DNA of 64,000 bases from Cellulomonas sp. PhB150 (GCF_003755175.1 NZ_RKHX01000005.1:248001-312000), one strand, 5' to 3'. Counted from the first letter of the stretch, positions 35,728 to 49,171 are shown. Numbers and translations: made by a program. Notes: generated by a model from the sequence alone, not told the origin.

Positions 35728-36051
35728 ATGTTCGATCAGGTTCTGGCAGATCGCGTGCGGCCGCTGCTCGCGAGTCAGCCCGACGTGAGCGAGCGGCGGA
35801 TGTTCGGCGGGCTCGCGTTCCTCGTCGGCGGGAGTATGGCCGTGGCGGTGAGCAGCCACGGCGGCCTCATGGTCCGGGTCGCGCCCGACGAGACCGCCGA
35901 GCTGCTCCGAGAACCGGGGACCAGCCCCATGGAGATGCGCGGTCGCCCGATGAAGGGCTGGATCCGCGTCGACGCCGGGGCGGCGCAGGACGACGACGAG
36001 CTGGCCCGGTGGGTGACGCTCGGCGTGGCGAGGGCGGACGCGCTCGCCTGA
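35728..36051 (+). CDS. TfoX N-terminal-domain protein
   Basis: The 107-aa product shows the TfoX N-terminal pattern: SERRMFGGLAFLVGGSMAV near residues 19-40, then GGLMVRVAPDE and a conserved PMKGWIRVD. In Proteobacteria TfoX affects competence genes, but stand-alone domains in actinobacteria have no proven role. The ATG follows CAGGGAGG with 5 nt spacing. It ends 1 nt before the convergent 60-aa gene. Confidence 0.85.
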   Translation: MFDQVLADRVRPLLASQPDVSERRMFGGLAFLVGGSMAVAVSSHGGLMVRVAPDETAELLREPGTSPMEMRGRPMKGWIRVDAGAAQDDDELARWVTLGVARADALA

Positions 36052-36052
36052 G

Positions 36053-36235
36053 TTACACCAACCGGTGGAACAGCTCGGCGGACGTCATCGGGTCGACACG
36101 TGGTGCGGGCCAGTGGTGGACGAACCTGCGGCGGTGGCCGCAGCGCACGCAGGTGAACGTCCGCGTGATGTGGGTTCCGGGCTCAGGCGTCCGGCCGTCG
36201 GGGTCTCCGCGGTAGACGTGCAGGCACACCGTCAT
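36053..36235 (-). CDS. 60-aa putative zinc-binding protein
   Basis: The small product contains C4 and H6, a central CVRCGHRRRF (C29 and C32), and H40/H41, which together could bind one zinc ion. The rest is basic and polar, with no signal or TM. A GAGGAG ribosome site lies 9 nt upstream of the ATG. A possible -10 (TAAATC on the minus strand) lies around 36338-36343. The function is unknown; a nucleic-acid or protein adaptor role is only a guess. Confidence 0.6.
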   Translation of the reverse strand: MTVCLHVYRGDPDGRTPEPGTHITRTFTCVRCGHRRRFVHHWPAPRVDPMTSAELFHRLV

Positions 36236-36390
36236 TGGTGCTCAGCTCCTCGATGGGATCGGTGACCCCATCGTGGCCCTGCGGCTCCCCGATCGCGCCG
36301 GGTGCGCAGCGGGGGACCCGCCGGCGTCCACGATGTGAGATTTAGACTGGTCGACGCGGCGTGACCTGCGACGACGCGTGTCCGAATCGG

Positions 36391-37521
36391 TCACGAGGCG
36401 CCGAGGTACCCCCGGCACCGAGCGGCGATGTCGTCCCACTGCCAGTCGGCCTGCGCCCGCGCGCGTCCCGCCACGCCCATCGCCCGGGCCTTGACCGGGT
36501 CGGTGAGCAGCTCGACGATCCGCGCGGCGATCTCGTCGGGCGAGGTGGGGTCCACGACGTACCCGGTCACGCCGTCGTCGACCGCATCCGGTGCGCCGCC
36601 GGAACGGCCCACGATCACCGGCTTCTCGCACGAGGCGGCCTCGAGGAACACGATCCCCAGCCCCTCGGGCTCGAGCCCGGCCAGGCGCGTGCGCGACGGC
36701 ATCGCGAACACGTCGGCCGCGTCGAAGTAGGGCGGGATCTCGGCCCAGGTGACAGCGCCGGTGAAGGTCACAGCGTCGCCCAGCCCGAGGCGCGCGACCT
36801 GCTTGTCGAGCGCCCCGCGGTGCTTGCCGTCGCCGACGACCAGCAGCCGCGCACCCGGCACCGCGCGCTGCACGGCCGGCCACGCAGCGATGAGCTGGTC
36901 CTGCCCCTTGCGGGCCACCAGCCGGGCGGCGCACACGACGAGGGGCGCGTCGCCGAGGTCCAGGGACGCGCGCACCGCGTCGCCGCCGCAGCCGGGGTAG
37001 AAGCGGGCCGAGTCGACCCCCGGCGCGAGCCGCTGCTGGTGCGAGCGCCCGGTGTCGGACAGGCCGCGGGCGATCTGGTCGCGGCACCAGCCCGAGATGT
37101 AGGTGAGCACGTCGACCGAGTCGCCGATCCGGCGCAGCAGGCTGCGCATCACGGGGACCCGCGCCCACCAGACCTCGTGCCCGTGCGTGATCGCGACGAC
37201 CCGCTGCGCACCCGCGTCCCGCAGCGCCGGGGCGAGCAGGCCCAGCGGCGCGGACGCCCCGAACAGGACGCGGTCGCAGCCGTGCTCGCGGAACGCGACG
37301 ACGACGTCGCGGCTGACCCGACGCGTGGGCAGCAGCATCGAGGTGCGGTCGCGGATCACCGGGTAGGGAAGCGTCGCGTCGTAGGCGGCGTCTCCCGGCA
37401 TCGAGGAGGTGTAGACGACGACCTCGCCGGCCGGGAACCGGTCGCACAGCGCGGCGACGAAGGCCTCGATGCCGCCCTGACGCGTCGGGAAGTCGTTGGT
37501 CACGACGAGCGTGCGCGGCAC
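36391..37521 (-). CDS. GT4-family glycosyltransferase, PimB'-like
   Basis: The 376-aa GT-B enzyme resembles PimB', the GDP-mannose-dependent enzyme adding the second mannose to phosphatidylinositol mannosides in actinobacteria. Signs are NDFPTRQGGIEAFVAAL at the N-terminus, HGHEVWWARVP, VCAARLVARKGQDQLI, and the donor-site EPEGLGIVFLEAASC with the E-x7-E spacing of GT4. It would act at the inner face of the membrane. The GTG start has GGAGG upstream. It stands alone on the minus strand. Other mannose- or glucose-transferring members cannot be excluded. Confidence 0.8.
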   Translation of the reverse strand: MPRTLVVTNDFPTRQGGIEAFVAALCDRFPAGEVVVYTSSMPGDAAYDATLPYPVIRDRTSMLLPTRRVSRDVVVAFREHGCDRVLFGASAPLGLLAPALRDAGAQRVVAITHGHEVWWARVPVMRSLLRRIGDSVDVLTYISGWCRDQIARGLSDTGRSHQQRLAPGVDSARFYPGCGGDAVRASLDLGDAPLVVCAARLVARKGQDQLIAAWPAVQRAVPGARLLVVGDGKHRGALDKQVARLGLGDAVTFTGAVTWAEIPPYFDAADVFAMPSRTRLAGLEPEGLGIVFLEAASCEKPVIVGRSGGAPDAVDDGVTGYVVDPTSPDEIAARIVELLTDPVKARAMGVAGRARAQADWQWDDIAARCRGYLGAS

Positions 37522-37696
37522 AGAGGTCCTCCAGGTGTCGGGGCCGCCTCATCCTAGGTGGCCCGAGGTAGCCGCTCTTGTGACACGAGTGAACCGGTGG
37601 GGCGCGCATCGGCCCCAGGAGGTGACTCGCGCACCAGGTGCGGCTAGGTCGGGCCGCGGCAGATCGGCGGCGATCCGCGTGCCGGATCGGGAAGAT

Positions 37697-37725
37697 TTCG
37701 GGTAGCGGCCCTGTTCTGGCAGAAT
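37697..37725 (+). promoter_or_regulatory. Candidate rpmE promoter
   Basis: TTCGGG and CAGAAT are 17 bp apart, 72 bp upstream of rpmE. The rest of the 276-bp gap from 37522 shows no gene and no clear Zur box. Confidence 0.45.
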
Positions 37726-37797
37726 GTCCCGCTGGTCTGCGGTTCACCCGCGCGAGTCACGCGTGGGACCCGGAGACACCCGAACGAGGAGATCCTT

Positions 37798-38010
37798 GTG
37801 AAGTCTGACATCCACCCCGAGTACGTGGCCACCGAGGTCACGTGCACGTGCGGCAGCACCTTCGTCACCCGCTCCACCGTGACGAGCGGCAAGATCCACG
37901 CCGACGTCTGCAGCGCCTGCCACCCGTTCTACACGGGCAAGCAGAAGATCCTCGACACCGGCGGCCGCGTCGCCCGCTTCGAGGCCCGCTACGGCAAGAA
38001 GGCCAACTAG
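37798..38010 (+). CDS. rpmE: 50S ribosomal protein L31, zinc-binding type
   Basis: The 70-aa protein starts MKSDIHPEY and has the zinc ligands C16 and C18 in CTCG plus C37 and C40 in CSAC, so it is the C+ (zinc) form. It sits at the central protuberance of the 50S subunit and bridges to the 30S. GAGGAG lies 7 nt before the GTG start. A very strong hairpin ends its transcript. Gene order rho-rpmE-prfA is conserved in actinobacteria, though here rho and rpmE are 3.2 kb apart. Confidence 0.97.
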   Translation: MKSDIHPEYVATEVTCTCGSTFVTRSTVTSGKIHADVCSACHPFYTGKQKILDTGGRVARFEARYGKKAN

Positions 38011-38016
38011 CACCCT

Positions 38017-38084
38017 CACAGCGCCGGTGCCCGGTGCGGATGACTGCCCTCCATGGCAGTGTCCGCGTCGGCACCGGCGCTGTG
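38017..38084 (+). terminator. Long two-tier hairpin terminator after rpmE
   Basis: A perfect 15-bp outer stem (CACAGCGCCGGTGCC with GGCACCGGCGCTGTG) encloses a second stem (GCGGA-ACTGCC with GGCAGT-TCCGC), giving a 68-nt structure, 6 bp after the stop. Confidence 0.85.
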
Positions 38085-38156
38085 TCGTTCTCCGGGCCTG
38101 CTCCGCATGGCTGCCCGGTGCCGTCCCCGCGCACGTCCCATGACAGGAGCTCACCC

Positions 38157-39242
38157 GTGAGCGACGCCTTCGCCGCAGCGCTGCCGCTGCTCGCCGAGCA
38201 CGCGCAGATCGAGTCCCAGCTGGCGGACCCCGCCGTGCACGCCGACGCGGGCCGCGCCCGCACGCTCGGCCGCCGGTACGCCGAGCTGGGCCGGGTCGCC
38301 CAGGCGTACAAGGCGTGGGAGTCCGCGGCCGACGACGCGCAGGCCGCCGCCGAGCTCGCCGAGGACCCGGCGTTCGCCGCCGAGCTCCCCGAGCTGCGCG
38401 CCGCGGCCGACGAGGCCGCCGCGCGGCTCCGCAACGTCCTGATCCCCCGGGACCCGGACGACGCCCGCGACGTGATCCTCGAGGTCAAGGCCGGCGAGGG
38501 CGGCGAGGAGTCGGCCCTGTTCGCCGCCGACCTGCTCCGCATGTACACGCGCTACGCGGAGAAGATGGGCTGGGCGACCCAGCTCCTCGAGGCCACCGAG
38601 TCGGACATGGGCGGCTACAAGGATGCGCAGCTCGCGGTGAAGTCGCGCGGCGCGACGGCTCCCGAGGACGGCGTGTGGGCGCACCTGAAGTACGAGGGCG
38701 GCGTGCACCGGGTCCAGCGCGTGCCGGTGACCGAGTCGCAGGGCCGGATCCACACCTCGGCCGCCGGCGTGCTCGTCTTCCCCGAGGCGGACGACGAGGG
38801 CGAGGTGGAGATCGACCAGAACGACCTGCGCATCGACGTCTACCGCTCCTCGGGCCCGGGTGGCCAGTCCGTCAACACGACCGACTCGGCGGTCCGCATC
38901 ACGCACGTGCCCACGGGCATCGTCGTCTCGATGCAGAACGAGAAGTCGCAGCTGCAGAACCGTGAGCAGGCCATGCGCGTGCTGCGCGCCCGGATCCTGG
39001 CCGCACGCCAGGAGGAGGCCGCCGCCGCGGCCAGCGAGGCGCGCCGGTCCCAGGTCCGCACGGTCGACCGCTCCGAGCGCATCCGCACGTACAACTACCC
39101 CGAGAACCGGATCGCCGACCACCGCACCGGCTACAAGGCGTACAACCTCGACGCCGTGCTCGGCGGCGACCTGCAGCCCGTCGTGCAGTCGGCGATCGAC
39201 GCCGACGAGGCCGCGCGCCTGGCGGCCGCGGGCGAGCAGTGA
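38157..39242 (+). CDS. prfA: Peptide chain release factor 1
   Basis: The 361-aa factor ends translation at UAA and UAG. The GGQ motif that triggers peptide release is in [17 protein letters not shown] (Gln237), and the tripeptide anticodon-like segment is in HVPTG, with Pro-Thr typical of RF1. AGGAGCTCACCC precedes the GTG at 38157. The stop overlaps the prmC GTG by 4 nt; PrmC methylates this same GGQ glutamine, so the coupling makes functional sense. Confidence 0.97.
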   Translation: MSDAFAAALPLLAEHAQIESQLADPAVHADAGRARTLGRRYAELGRVAQAYKAWESAADDAQAAAELAEDPAFAAELPELRAAADEAAARLRNVLIPRDPDDARDVILEVKAGEGGEESALFAADLLRMYTRYAEKMGWATQLLEATESDMGGYKDAQLAVKSRGATAPEDGVWAHLKYEGGVHRVQRVPVTESQGRIHTSAAGVLVFPEADDEGEVEIDQNDLRIDVYRSSGPGGQSVNTTDSAVRITHVPTGIVVSMQNEKSQLQNREQAMRVLRARILAARQEEAAAAASEARRSQVRTVDRSERIRTYNYPENRIADHRTGYKAYNLDAVLGGDLQPVVQSAIDADEAARLAAAGEQ

Positions 39243-40141
39243 GCGAGGCGCGGACCCTGGGCGTGCGCGAGCTGGTCGAGGGCGCGACGAGGCTCCTCGC
39301 CGAGGCCGGCGTCGGCTCGCCGCGGATTGACGCGATCGAGCTCGCCGCGTACGCGCTGGGCCTCGACCGGCTCGAGCTGGTCCTCGCACCGCTTGCCCCC
39401 GAGGGCTTCGCCCTGGAGTACGCCGGGCTCGTCGAGCGCCGCCGCCTGCGCGAACCGCTGCAGCACATCACCGGCCGCACGGGCTTCCGCTACCTGACGA
39501 TGGCCGTCGAGGCCGGCGTCTTCGTGCCGCGCCCGGAGACCGAGGTCGTCGCGCAGGTGGCCGTCGACGAGGCGGCACGCCTGACCGCCGCGGGGGAGCA
39601 GCCCGTCGTCGTCGACCTGTGCACGGGCGCGGGCGGCATCGCCGTGTCGGTGGCGACCGAGGTGACCGCCGCCCGGGTCTGGGCGGTCGACGCGTCGCCC
39701 GCCGCGGTCGCGCTGACGCGGCGCAACAGCGCGGGCGCCCCCGTCGACGTCCGCGAGGGCGACGTCCGCGACCCGAGCCTGCTCGCCGAGCTCGACGGCA
39801 CGGTCGACGTGCTGGTCTCCAACCCGCCGTACATCCCCCCGGACGCCGTCCCGGTGGATCCCGAGGTGCGTGACCACGACCCTGACCTGGCCCTCTACGG
39901 CGGCGGGGCGGACGGGCTCGACATCCCGCGCGCGGTCATCCGGGCCGCCGCGCGGCTGCTCAAGCCCGGCGGCCTGCTCGTCATGGAGCACGCCGAGGTC
40001 CAGGACGCGCAGGCGCGCGACGCCGCGGCCGTGACCGGGGCGTTCACCGCGATCGAGAGCCGCCCGGACCTCACGGGTCGGCCGCGCATGCTCGTCGCGC
40101 GCCGGATCGGGCCGCTCGCCGTGACAGACTCGCAGCCGTGA
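39239..40141 (+). CDS. prmC: Release factor glutamine methyltransferase PrmC
   Basis: The 300-aa SAM-dependent enzyme methylates the Gln of the GGQ motif of release factors. Domain order is an N-terminal helical substrate domain (1-90), with [15 protein letters not shown] at the junction, then a Rossmann domain with [14 protein letters not shown] for SAM and VSNPPYIP for the target amide (N195 of NPPY). It starts at a GTG overlapping the prfA stop and overlaps the next gene the same way. Confidence 0.96.
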   Translation: MSEARTLGVRELVEGATRLLAEAGVGSPRIDAIELAAYALGLDRLELVLAPLAPEGFALEYAGLVERRRLREPLQHITGRTGFRYLTMAVEAGVFVPRPETEVVAQVAVDEAARLTAAGEQPVVVDLCTGAGGIAVSVATEVTAARVWAVDASPAAVALTRRNSAGAPVDVREGDVRDPSLLAELDGTVDVLVSNPPYIPPDAVPVDPEVRDHDPDLALYGGGADGLDIPRAVIRAAARLLKPGGLLVMEHAEVQDAQARDAAAVTGAFTAIESRPDLTGRPRMLVARRIGPLAVTDSQP

Positions 40142-40806
40142 ACGAGCGGATCCGGCCGGCAGGCGACCCGACGAGCTGGGGCCCAGCGGTCGACGAAGCA
40201 GTCAACGCGCTGTCCCGCGGCGGCCTCGTGGTGCTGCCGACGGACACGGTCTACGGCATCGCAGCCGACGCCTTCGCACCCACGGCCGTCCAGGCGCTGC
40301 TCGACGCCAAGGGCCGCGGTCGCCAGATGCCGCCCCCGGTGCTGATCCCCGCGGTCGGCACGATGGCCGGCCTCGCCACGGACGTGCCGGACGCCGCGCA
40401 CGCGCTCGCCGAGGCCTTCTGGCCCGGCGGCCTCACGATCATCGTCGCCGCCCAGCCGTCCCTCGCCTGGGACCTCGGCGAGACGCGCGGCACCGTCGCG
40501 CTGCGGGTGCCGGACCACGACACCGCGCTCGCGCTCCTGCGCCGCACGGGCCCGCTGGCGGTCTCGAGCGCGAACCGCACGGGCTCACCCGCGGCCCTGA
40601 CGGCGGGGGAGGCGTTCGAGCAGCTCGGTGAGTCGGTCGACGTCTACCTCGACGCCGGCCAGGCACCGGGCGGCGTCTCCTCGAGCATCGTCGACGCGAC
40701 GACGTCCACGCTGCGCCTGGTGCGCGCGGGTGCGATCAGCCTCGAGCGGCTGCGCGAGGTCGCGCACGTGGTTGGCCCGGACGACGGCGAGGGCACCCCC
40801 GGGTGA
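40138..40806 (+). CDS. L-threonylcarbamoyladenylate synthase (Sua5/YrdC/YwlC family)
   Basis: The 222-aa protein makes threonylcarbamoyl-AMP from threonine, bicarbonate and ATP for the t6A modification of ANN-decoding tRNAs. LVVLPTDTVYGIAADAF, FWPGGLTIIV, TVALRVPDHD and LAVSSANRTGSPA are the YrdC motifs. It has no separate C-terminal Sua5 domain, so it is the short TsaC-like form. It overlaps its neighbours by 4 nt on both sides. Confidence 0.94.
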   Translation: MNERIRPAGDPTSWGPAVDEAVNALSRGGLVVLPTDTVYGIAADAFAPTAVQALLDAKGRGRQMPPPVLIPAVGTMAGLATDVPDAAHALAEAFWPGGLTIIVAAQPSLAWDLGETRGTVALRVPDHDTALALLRRTGPLAVSSANRTGSPAALTAGEAFEQLGESVDVYLDAGQAPGGVSSSIVDATTSTLRLVRAGAISLERLREVAHVVGPDDGEGTPG

Positions 40807-41945
40807 GGGTCTACCTGCTCGTCCTGCTCATGGCGGCCGCCATCGCCTACCTCGCGACGCCGCTGGCCCGCTGGTGCGCGCTGCGCTGGGGTGCCATCAC
40901 GGCCGTGCGCGACCGCGACGTGCACGCCATCCCGACCCCCCGCCTGGGCGGCATGGCGATGTTCGCCGGCATCGCGCTCGCGATCCTCATGGCCTCCCGC
41001 CTGCCGTTCCTGTCCGCGGTCTACGACAACCCCAAGCCGCTGGTCGGCATCGTCGGGGGAGCGGCGCTCGTCTGCGCGCTCGGCGTGGCCGACGACATCT
41101 GGGACCTGGACTGGCTCACCAAGCTCATGGGGCAGGTGCTCGCCGCGGGGTTCCTCGCCTGGCAGGGCGTGCTCCTCTACCAGCTGCCCATCGGCGGCGT
41201 GACCGTCGGCTCGACCCGGATGTGGACGTTCCTCACCATCCTCACTGTGGTGATCGCGATGAACGCGGTGAACTTCGTCGACGGGCTCGACGGGCTCGCC
41301 GCGGGCGTGCTGGCCATCGGCGGCACCGCGTTCCTGCTCTACTCCTACCTGCTCACCAAGAACACGAGCTCGGACTACGCGAGCCTGGCGACGCTCGTGC
41401 TCGCCGTGCTGGTCGGCGCGTGCGTCGGCTTCCTGCCGCACAACGTCTACCCGGCGCGCATCTTCATGGGTGACTCGGGCGCGATGTTGCTCGGGTTCGT
41501 GTTCTCCGCCGCGGCGGTCGTCGTGACCGGTCAGATCGACCCCGAGTCGGTCTCCGAGCGTGCGTCGTTCCCCGCCTTCCTGCCCATGCTGCTGCCGTTC
41601 GCGGTGCTGCTGCTGCCGCTGCTGGACATGGCGCTCGCGCTGGTCAGACGCGTCGGTGCGGGCAAGTCGCCGTTCCACCCCGACCGCATGCACCTGCACC
41701 ACCGGCTGCTCGGGCTGGGGCACTCGCACCGCCGCGCGGTCGTCATCATGTACGTCTGGACGGCGGTGGTCGCGTTCGGCGTCGCAGCCCTCGTGCTGTT
41801 CTCGACGACGATCGTGGTGTGGCTGCTGGCCGCGGGCGTCGTGCTCGCGCTCCTGGCCACCCTGGGCCCCCTGCGCGGCCGCCGACGCCGCCCGCCGCCC
41901 GTCGAGTCCACGAAGACCGAGAAGACCCCGGAGACCGCTCGATGA
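40803..41945 (+). CDS. Undecaprenyl-phosphate sugar-1-phosphate transferase (WecA/TagO/Rfe family)
   Basis: The 380-aa polytopic protein of the MraY-like family moves GlcNAc-1-phosphate, or a related sugar phosphate, from UDP-sugar to decaprenyl or undecaprenyl phosphate on the cytosolic face, starting wall polysaccharide synthesis. VADDIWDLDW holds the Asp pair for Mg2+, NAVNFVDGLDGLA and FMGDSG are catalytic loops, and HPDRMHLHHRLLGLG is the WecA-type His box. It has about 11 helices. Its mycobacterial counterpart (Rfe) sits at the same place before the atp operon. Confidence 0.93.
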   Translation: MRVYLLVLLMAAAIAYLATPLARWCALRWGAITAVRDRDVHAIPTPRLGGMAMFAGIALAILMASRLPFLSAVYDNPKPLVGIVGGAALVCALGVADDIWDLDWLTKLMGQVLAAGFLAWQGVLLYQLPIGGVTVGSTRMWTFLTILTVVIAMNAVNFVDGLDGLAAGVLAIGGTAFLLYSYLLTKNTSSDYASLATLVLAVLVGACVGFLPHNVYPARIFMGDSGAMLLGFVFSAAAVVVTGQIDPESVSERASFPAFLPMLLPFAVLLLPLLDMALALVRRVGAGKSPFHPDRMHLHHRLLGLGHSHRRAVVIMYVWTAVVAFGVAALVLFSTTIVVWLLAAGVVLALLATLGPLRGRRRRPPPVESTKTEKTPETAR

Positions 41946-42430
41946 CCACCCCCAGCCCCGCCCCCCTGTCCGAGGCCGCGGCCGCCGACGCCTTCCGGCG
42001 CGCGCTGCGCGACATGTTCTGGATGCTCGGCATCCTCCTGGTGGTCGGCGTCGGCGTCGGAGCGCTCGTCGACGGCACCAAGGGCGTGTGGGGCGCGCTG
42101 ATGGGCGTCGCCCTCGCGCTCGTCTTCTCGGGCACCACGGTCATCTCCGTGCTGCGCACCGTGAACACGTCGCCCGCCCACACGACGGCGGTGATCATGG
42201 GCGCGTGGCTCGGCAAGATCGTGGTGGTCTTCGTCGCCCTCGCGGTGCTCGGCCAGTTCGACTTCTACAACCGCACGGTGCTCGGCCTCGTGCTGTTCGC
42301 CGGGGTCCTCGGCTCAGCGATCCTGGACGCGCGTGCCGTGCAGCGCGGCCGGATCCCGTACATCGAGCCGACGCCCCCCGCCGGTGCCCCCGGCCAGCCC
42401 GCCCCGGGTCCGGAGTCAGGCGTTTCATAG
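41942..42430 (+). CDS. AtpI-like membrane protein preceding the ATP synthase operon
   Basis: The 162-aa protein has four membrane helices (about 25-50, 52-75, 87-110 and 114-135) and a Pro-rich C-terminal tail ending PGPESGVS. Location between wecA and atpB and the helix layout match actinobacterial AtpI-like proteins, thought to help assemble the c-ring. Sequence motifs alone would not prove this. It overlaps the preceding stop by 4 nt (ATGA). A 74-nt gap to atpB contains no obvious terminator. Confidence 0.75.
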   Translation: MTTPSPAPLSEAAAADAFRRALRDMFWMLGILLVVGVGVGALVDGTKGVWGALMGVALALVFSGTTVISVLRTVNTSPAHTTAVIMGAWLGKIVVVFVALAVLGQFDFYNRTVLGLVLFAGVLGSAILDARAVQRGRIPYIEPTPPAGAPGQPAPGPESGVS

Positions 42431-42504
42431 GTTAGGCTTCCCCCAACCACGACGGCCGACCGCGCTGAGTGTGCCCGCACTGACGCGGCACCGCGCATCG
42501 AACT

Positions 42505-44203
<1,699 letters not shown>

Positions 44204-44204
<1 letters not shown>

Positions 44205-45016
44205 TGCGTGGGACGAGTCGGGCGTCGCTGGATGCCGCGGAGGGCCGCTTCGAGCCGGTCCTCGGCGCCGCCGGCGCCAAGGCCTCGGTGCTCGGGGAGC
44301 AGCTGTTCGCGCTCGTCGACGCGCTGGACCACTCCGGCTCGTTGCGCCGGACCCTGGCGGACCCGTCGATCCCGGCGGCCCCCAAGGGCGCCCTGGTCGC
44401 GCAGCTGCTGAAGGACGCCGAGCCCGCGGTCGTCGAGGCGGCGCAGGGCCTGGTGGCCTCGCGCTGGTCGGAGGACCGTGACCTGGCGGACGCCGTCGAG
44501 CACCTCGCGTTCCACGCGCTGCTCGCCTCGGCGAACGCGCGCGGCGAGCTGGACCGGGTCGAGGACGAGCTGTTCCGGCTCACCCGGGCACTGGTCGGTC
44601 AGCGCGAGGTGCGCCAGACGCTGTTCGACGACAAGATCCCGGGCGACGCCCGGGCGCGCCTGGTCGACCAGATCCTGGCCGACCGCACCGACCCCGCGAC
44701 GGCCGCGATCGCGCGCCGTGCGGCCTCCGCCCCCCGCGGTCGTCGCTACGTCGCAACGCTGGGCCACATCGCCGACCTGATCGCCGAGCGCCGCAGCCGG
44801 CAGGTCGCGACGGTCACGTCCGCCGCGCCCCTGACGACGGCGCAGCGGGATCGACTGTCCTCGATCCTCGAGCGGGCCTACGGCCGCGCCGTGCAGATCA
44901 ACGAGGTGAACGACTCGCAGGTGCTCGGTGGCCTGCGCATCCAGGTGGGCCCGAACGTCGTCGACTCGACGGTGCTCGCCCGCCTGGCGGACGCCCGCCG
45001 ACGAGTGGCCAGCTGA
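44204..45016 (+). CDS. atpH: ATP synthase subunit delta (F1)
   Basis: The 270-aa product links subunit b to the top of F1. The OSCP-like fold shows LGEQLFALVDALDHSGSLRR early and the conserved C-terminal VNEVNDSQVLGGLRIQVG-like segment (INEVNDSQVLGGLRI). It is about 90 residues longer than the E. coli subunit, as is usual in actinobacteria, with an extended N-terminal helical part. It starts on the atpF stop codon. Confidence 0.93.
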
Positions 45017-45105
45017 ACCCAGCGTGACCCCGCGCGCCGCATCACGGCGAGCACCACGACATGTGAGACCGCACGCACCCCGTGCGATTGACGAGGAGAA
45101 GAGCA

Positions 45106-46734
45106 ATGGCTGAGCTGACGATCCGGCCGGAGGAGATCCGGGCCGCGCTGGACAGCTTCGTGAAGTCCTACGAGCCGACCGGTGTGGTCTCCGAAGAGGT
45201 CGGCCGCGTGACCCTCTCGGGCGACGGCATCGCCCAGGTCGAGGGCCTGCCCGGCGCCATGGCGAACGAGCTGCTCCGCTTCGAGGACGGCACGCTCGGC
45301 CTGGCGCTGAACCTCGACGTGCGCGAGATCGGTGTCGTCGTGCTCGGTGAGTTCACCGGCATCGAGGAGGGCCAGGAGGTCCGCCGCACGGGCGAGGTCC
45401 TGTCGGTCGCCGTCGGCGACGGCTACCTCGGCCGCGTGGTCGACCCGCTGGGCGAGCCCATCGACGGCCTCGGCGCCATCGAGACGGACGCCCGCCGCGC
45501 GCTGGAGCTCCAGGCTCCCGGCGTCATGGCCCGCAAGTCGGTGCACGAGCCGCTGCAGACCGGCCTCAAGGCGATCGACTCGATGATCCCGATCGGCCGC
45601 GGCCAGCGTCAGCTGATCATCGGCGACCGCCAGACCGGCAAGACGGCCATCGCGATCGACACGATCATCAACCAGAAGGCCAACTGGGAGTCCGGCGACG
45701 AGTCGAAGCAGGTCCGCTGCATCTACGTCGCCATCGGCCAGAAGGGCTCCACGATCGCCGCCGTCCGCGGCGCGCTCGAGGAGGCCGGCGCGCTGGAGTA
45801 CACGACGATCGTCGCCGCTCCCGCCTCGGACCCGGCCGGCTTCAAGTACCTCGCGCCGTACACCGGCTCGGCCATCGGCCAGCACTGGATGTACCAGGGC
45901 AAGCACGTCCTCATCGTGTTCGACGACCTGTCGAAGCAGGCCGAGGCGTACCGCGCCGTGTCGCTGCTGCTGCGTCGTCCGCCGGGCCGCGAGGCCTACC
46001 CGGGTGACGTCTTCTACCTGCACTCCCGTCTGCTCGAGCGTTGCGCGAAGCTGTCGGACGAGCTCGGCGCGGGCTCGATGACCGGCCTGCCGGTCATCGA
46101 GACCAAGGCCAACGACGTCTCGGCCTACATCCCGACCAACGTCATCTCGATCACCGACGGTCAGATCTTCCTGCAGTCGGACCTCTTCAACGCCGACCAG
46201 CGTCCCGCCGTCGACGTGGGCATCTCGGTGTCCCGCGTCGGTGGTGCCGCCCAGGTCAAGGCGATGAAGTCGGTCTCCGGCACGCTGAAGCTCGACCTCG
46301 CGCAGTTCCGCTCGCTCGAGGCGTTCGCGATGTTCGCGTCCGACCTCGACGCGACGAGCCGCGCGCAGCTGGCCCGCGGTGCGCGCCTGACCGAGCTGCT
46401 CAAGCAGGGTCAGTACAGCCCGTTCTCGGTCGAGGACCAGGTCGCCTCGATCTGGGCCGGCACCAAGGGCAAGCTGGACGACGTCCCGATCGAGGACGTG
46501 CGTCGCTTCGAGTCCGAGCTGCTCGACCACCTCAAGCGCAACACGGACGTGCTGACGACGATCGCGTCGACCGGCAAGCTCGAGCAGGACACCGAGAAGG
46601 CGCTGGCCGACGCGGTCGACACCTTCCGTCAGGGCTTCCTCAAGAAGGACGGCTCGCCCCTGGTCGGTGGCGAGTCCGACGGTGAGGACGTCGACGTCGA
46701 GCAGGAGCAGATCGTCCGTCAGAAGAAGGCCTGA
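45106..46734 (+). CDS. atpA: ATP synthase subunit alpha (F1)
   Basis: The 542-aa non-catalytic nucleotide-binding subunit has a beta-barrel N-terminal domain, Walker A GDRQTGKT (173-180), the alpha signature around [21 protein letters not shown] and a C-terminal helical domain ending in an acidic extension ([14 protein letters not shown]) common in actinobacteria. ATG at 45106 follows GAGGAG. The 89-nt gap from atpH holds no gene. Confidence 0.98.
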   Translation: MAELTIRPEEIRAALDSFVKSYEPTGVVSEEVGRVTLSGDGIAQVEGLPGAMANELLRFEDGTLGLALNLDVREIGVVVLGEFTGIEEGQEVRRTGEVLSVAVGDGYLGRVVDPLGEPIDGLGAIETDARRALELQAPGVMARKSVHEPLQTGLKAIDSMIPIGRGQRQLIIGDRQTGKTAIAIDTIINQKANWESGDESKQVRCIYVAIGQKGSTIAAVRGALEEAGALEYTTIVAAPASDPAGFKYLAPYTGSAIGQHWMYQGKHVLIVFDDLSKQAEAYRAVSLLLRRPPGREAYPGDVFYLHSRLLERCAKLSDELGAGSMTGLPVIETKANDVSAYIPTNVISITDGQIFLQSDLFNADQRPAVDVGISVSRVGGAAQVKAMKSVSGTLKLDLAQFRSLEAFAMFASDLDATSRAQLARGARLTELLKQGQYSPFSVEDQVASIWAGTKGKLDDVPIEDVRRFESELLDHLKRNTDVLTTIASTGKLEQDTEKALADAVDTFRQGFLKKDGSPLVGGESDGEDVDVEQEQIVRQKKA

Positions 46735-46737
46735 TCG

Positions 46738-47631
46738 ATGGCCGGTCTGCAGCGCGTCTACAAGCAGCGCATCAAGTCCACCCAGGCGCTCAAGAAGATG
46801 TTCCGGGCGCAGGAGCTCATCGCGGCTTCGCGCATCGGTCGTGCGCGTGACCGGGTGAGCAAGGCTGCGCCGTACTCGCGGGCGATCACGCGTGCGGTCT
46901 CGGCCGTCGCGACCCACTCCAACGTGACCCACCCGTTCCTCGTGGAGCGCACGGACACGAAGCGCGTCGCGGTGCTCGTGATCGCCTCGGACCGCGGCAT
47001 GGCGGGCGCCTACTCGGCGAGCGTCATCCGCGAGACGGAGCGGCTCGTCGAGCGGCTCGAGCGTGAGGGCAAGCAGGTCGCCCTGTTCGTCTCGGGTCGT
47101 CGCGCGGTGAGCTACTACACGTTCCGCGGTCGTGACATCGAGGGCTCCTGGTCGGGGCACTCGGACGCGCCGAGCACGGAGGTCGCGGGGGAGATCGCCG
47201 ACGCGATCCTCGACGCCTTCCGCGCGCCGGCAGACGAGGGCGGCGTCGCCGAGGTGCACGTCGTCTACACGCAGTTCGTCAACATGGTCACGCAGCGTCC
47301 CCGCGTGATCCGGCTGCTGCCGCTGGAGATCGTCGAGGGCGTCGCGCCCGCCGACGACGCCGAGACGCTCCCGCTCTACGAGTTCGAGCCCGAGCCCGCC
47401 GTGGTCCTCGACGCGCTGCTGCCGCGCTACGTGCGCAGCCGCATCTACGCGTCGCTGCTCCAGGCCGCCGCGTCCGAGCTGGCTGCACGCCAGCGCGCGA
47501 TGCACACGGCGACCGAGAACGCGGAGGACCTCATCCGCATGTACACCCGACTGGCCAACCAGGCTCGTCAGGGCGAGATCACCCAGGAGATCAGCGAGAT
47601 CGTGTCGGGCGCCGACGCACTCGCCTCCTGA
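46738..47631 (+). CDS. atpG: ATP synthase subunit gamma (F1)
   Basis: The 297-aa central rotor shaft has an N-terminal coiled helix ([32 protein letters not shown]) seen in two adjoining parts, a Rossmann-like middle and a C-terminal helix with [32 protein letters not shown] follows the atpA stop by 3 nt. The atpD gene follows after 48 nt. Confidence 0.97.
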   Translation: MAGLQRVYKQRIKSTQALKKMFRAQELIAASRIGRARDRVSKAAPYSRAITRAVSAVATHSNVTHPFLVERTDTKRVAVLVIASDRGMAGAYSASVIRETERLVERLEREGKQVALFVSGRRAVSYYTFRGRDIEGSWSGHSDAPSTEVAGEIADAILDAFRAPADEGGVAEVHVVYTQFVNMVTQRPRVIRLLPLEIVEGVAPADDAETLPLYEFEPEPAVVLDALLPRYVRSRIYASLLQAAASELAARQRAMHTATENAEDLIRMYTRLANQARQGEITQEISEIVSGADALAS

Positions 47632-49161
<1,530 letters not shown>

Positions 49162-49171
49162 CATCCCCGTG

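Noticed and set aside
42430..42450. TTAGGCTTCCCCCAAC before atpB as an iron box
   Set aside because: Only the left half matches the DtxR consensus, and iron control of the ATP synthase is not expected.
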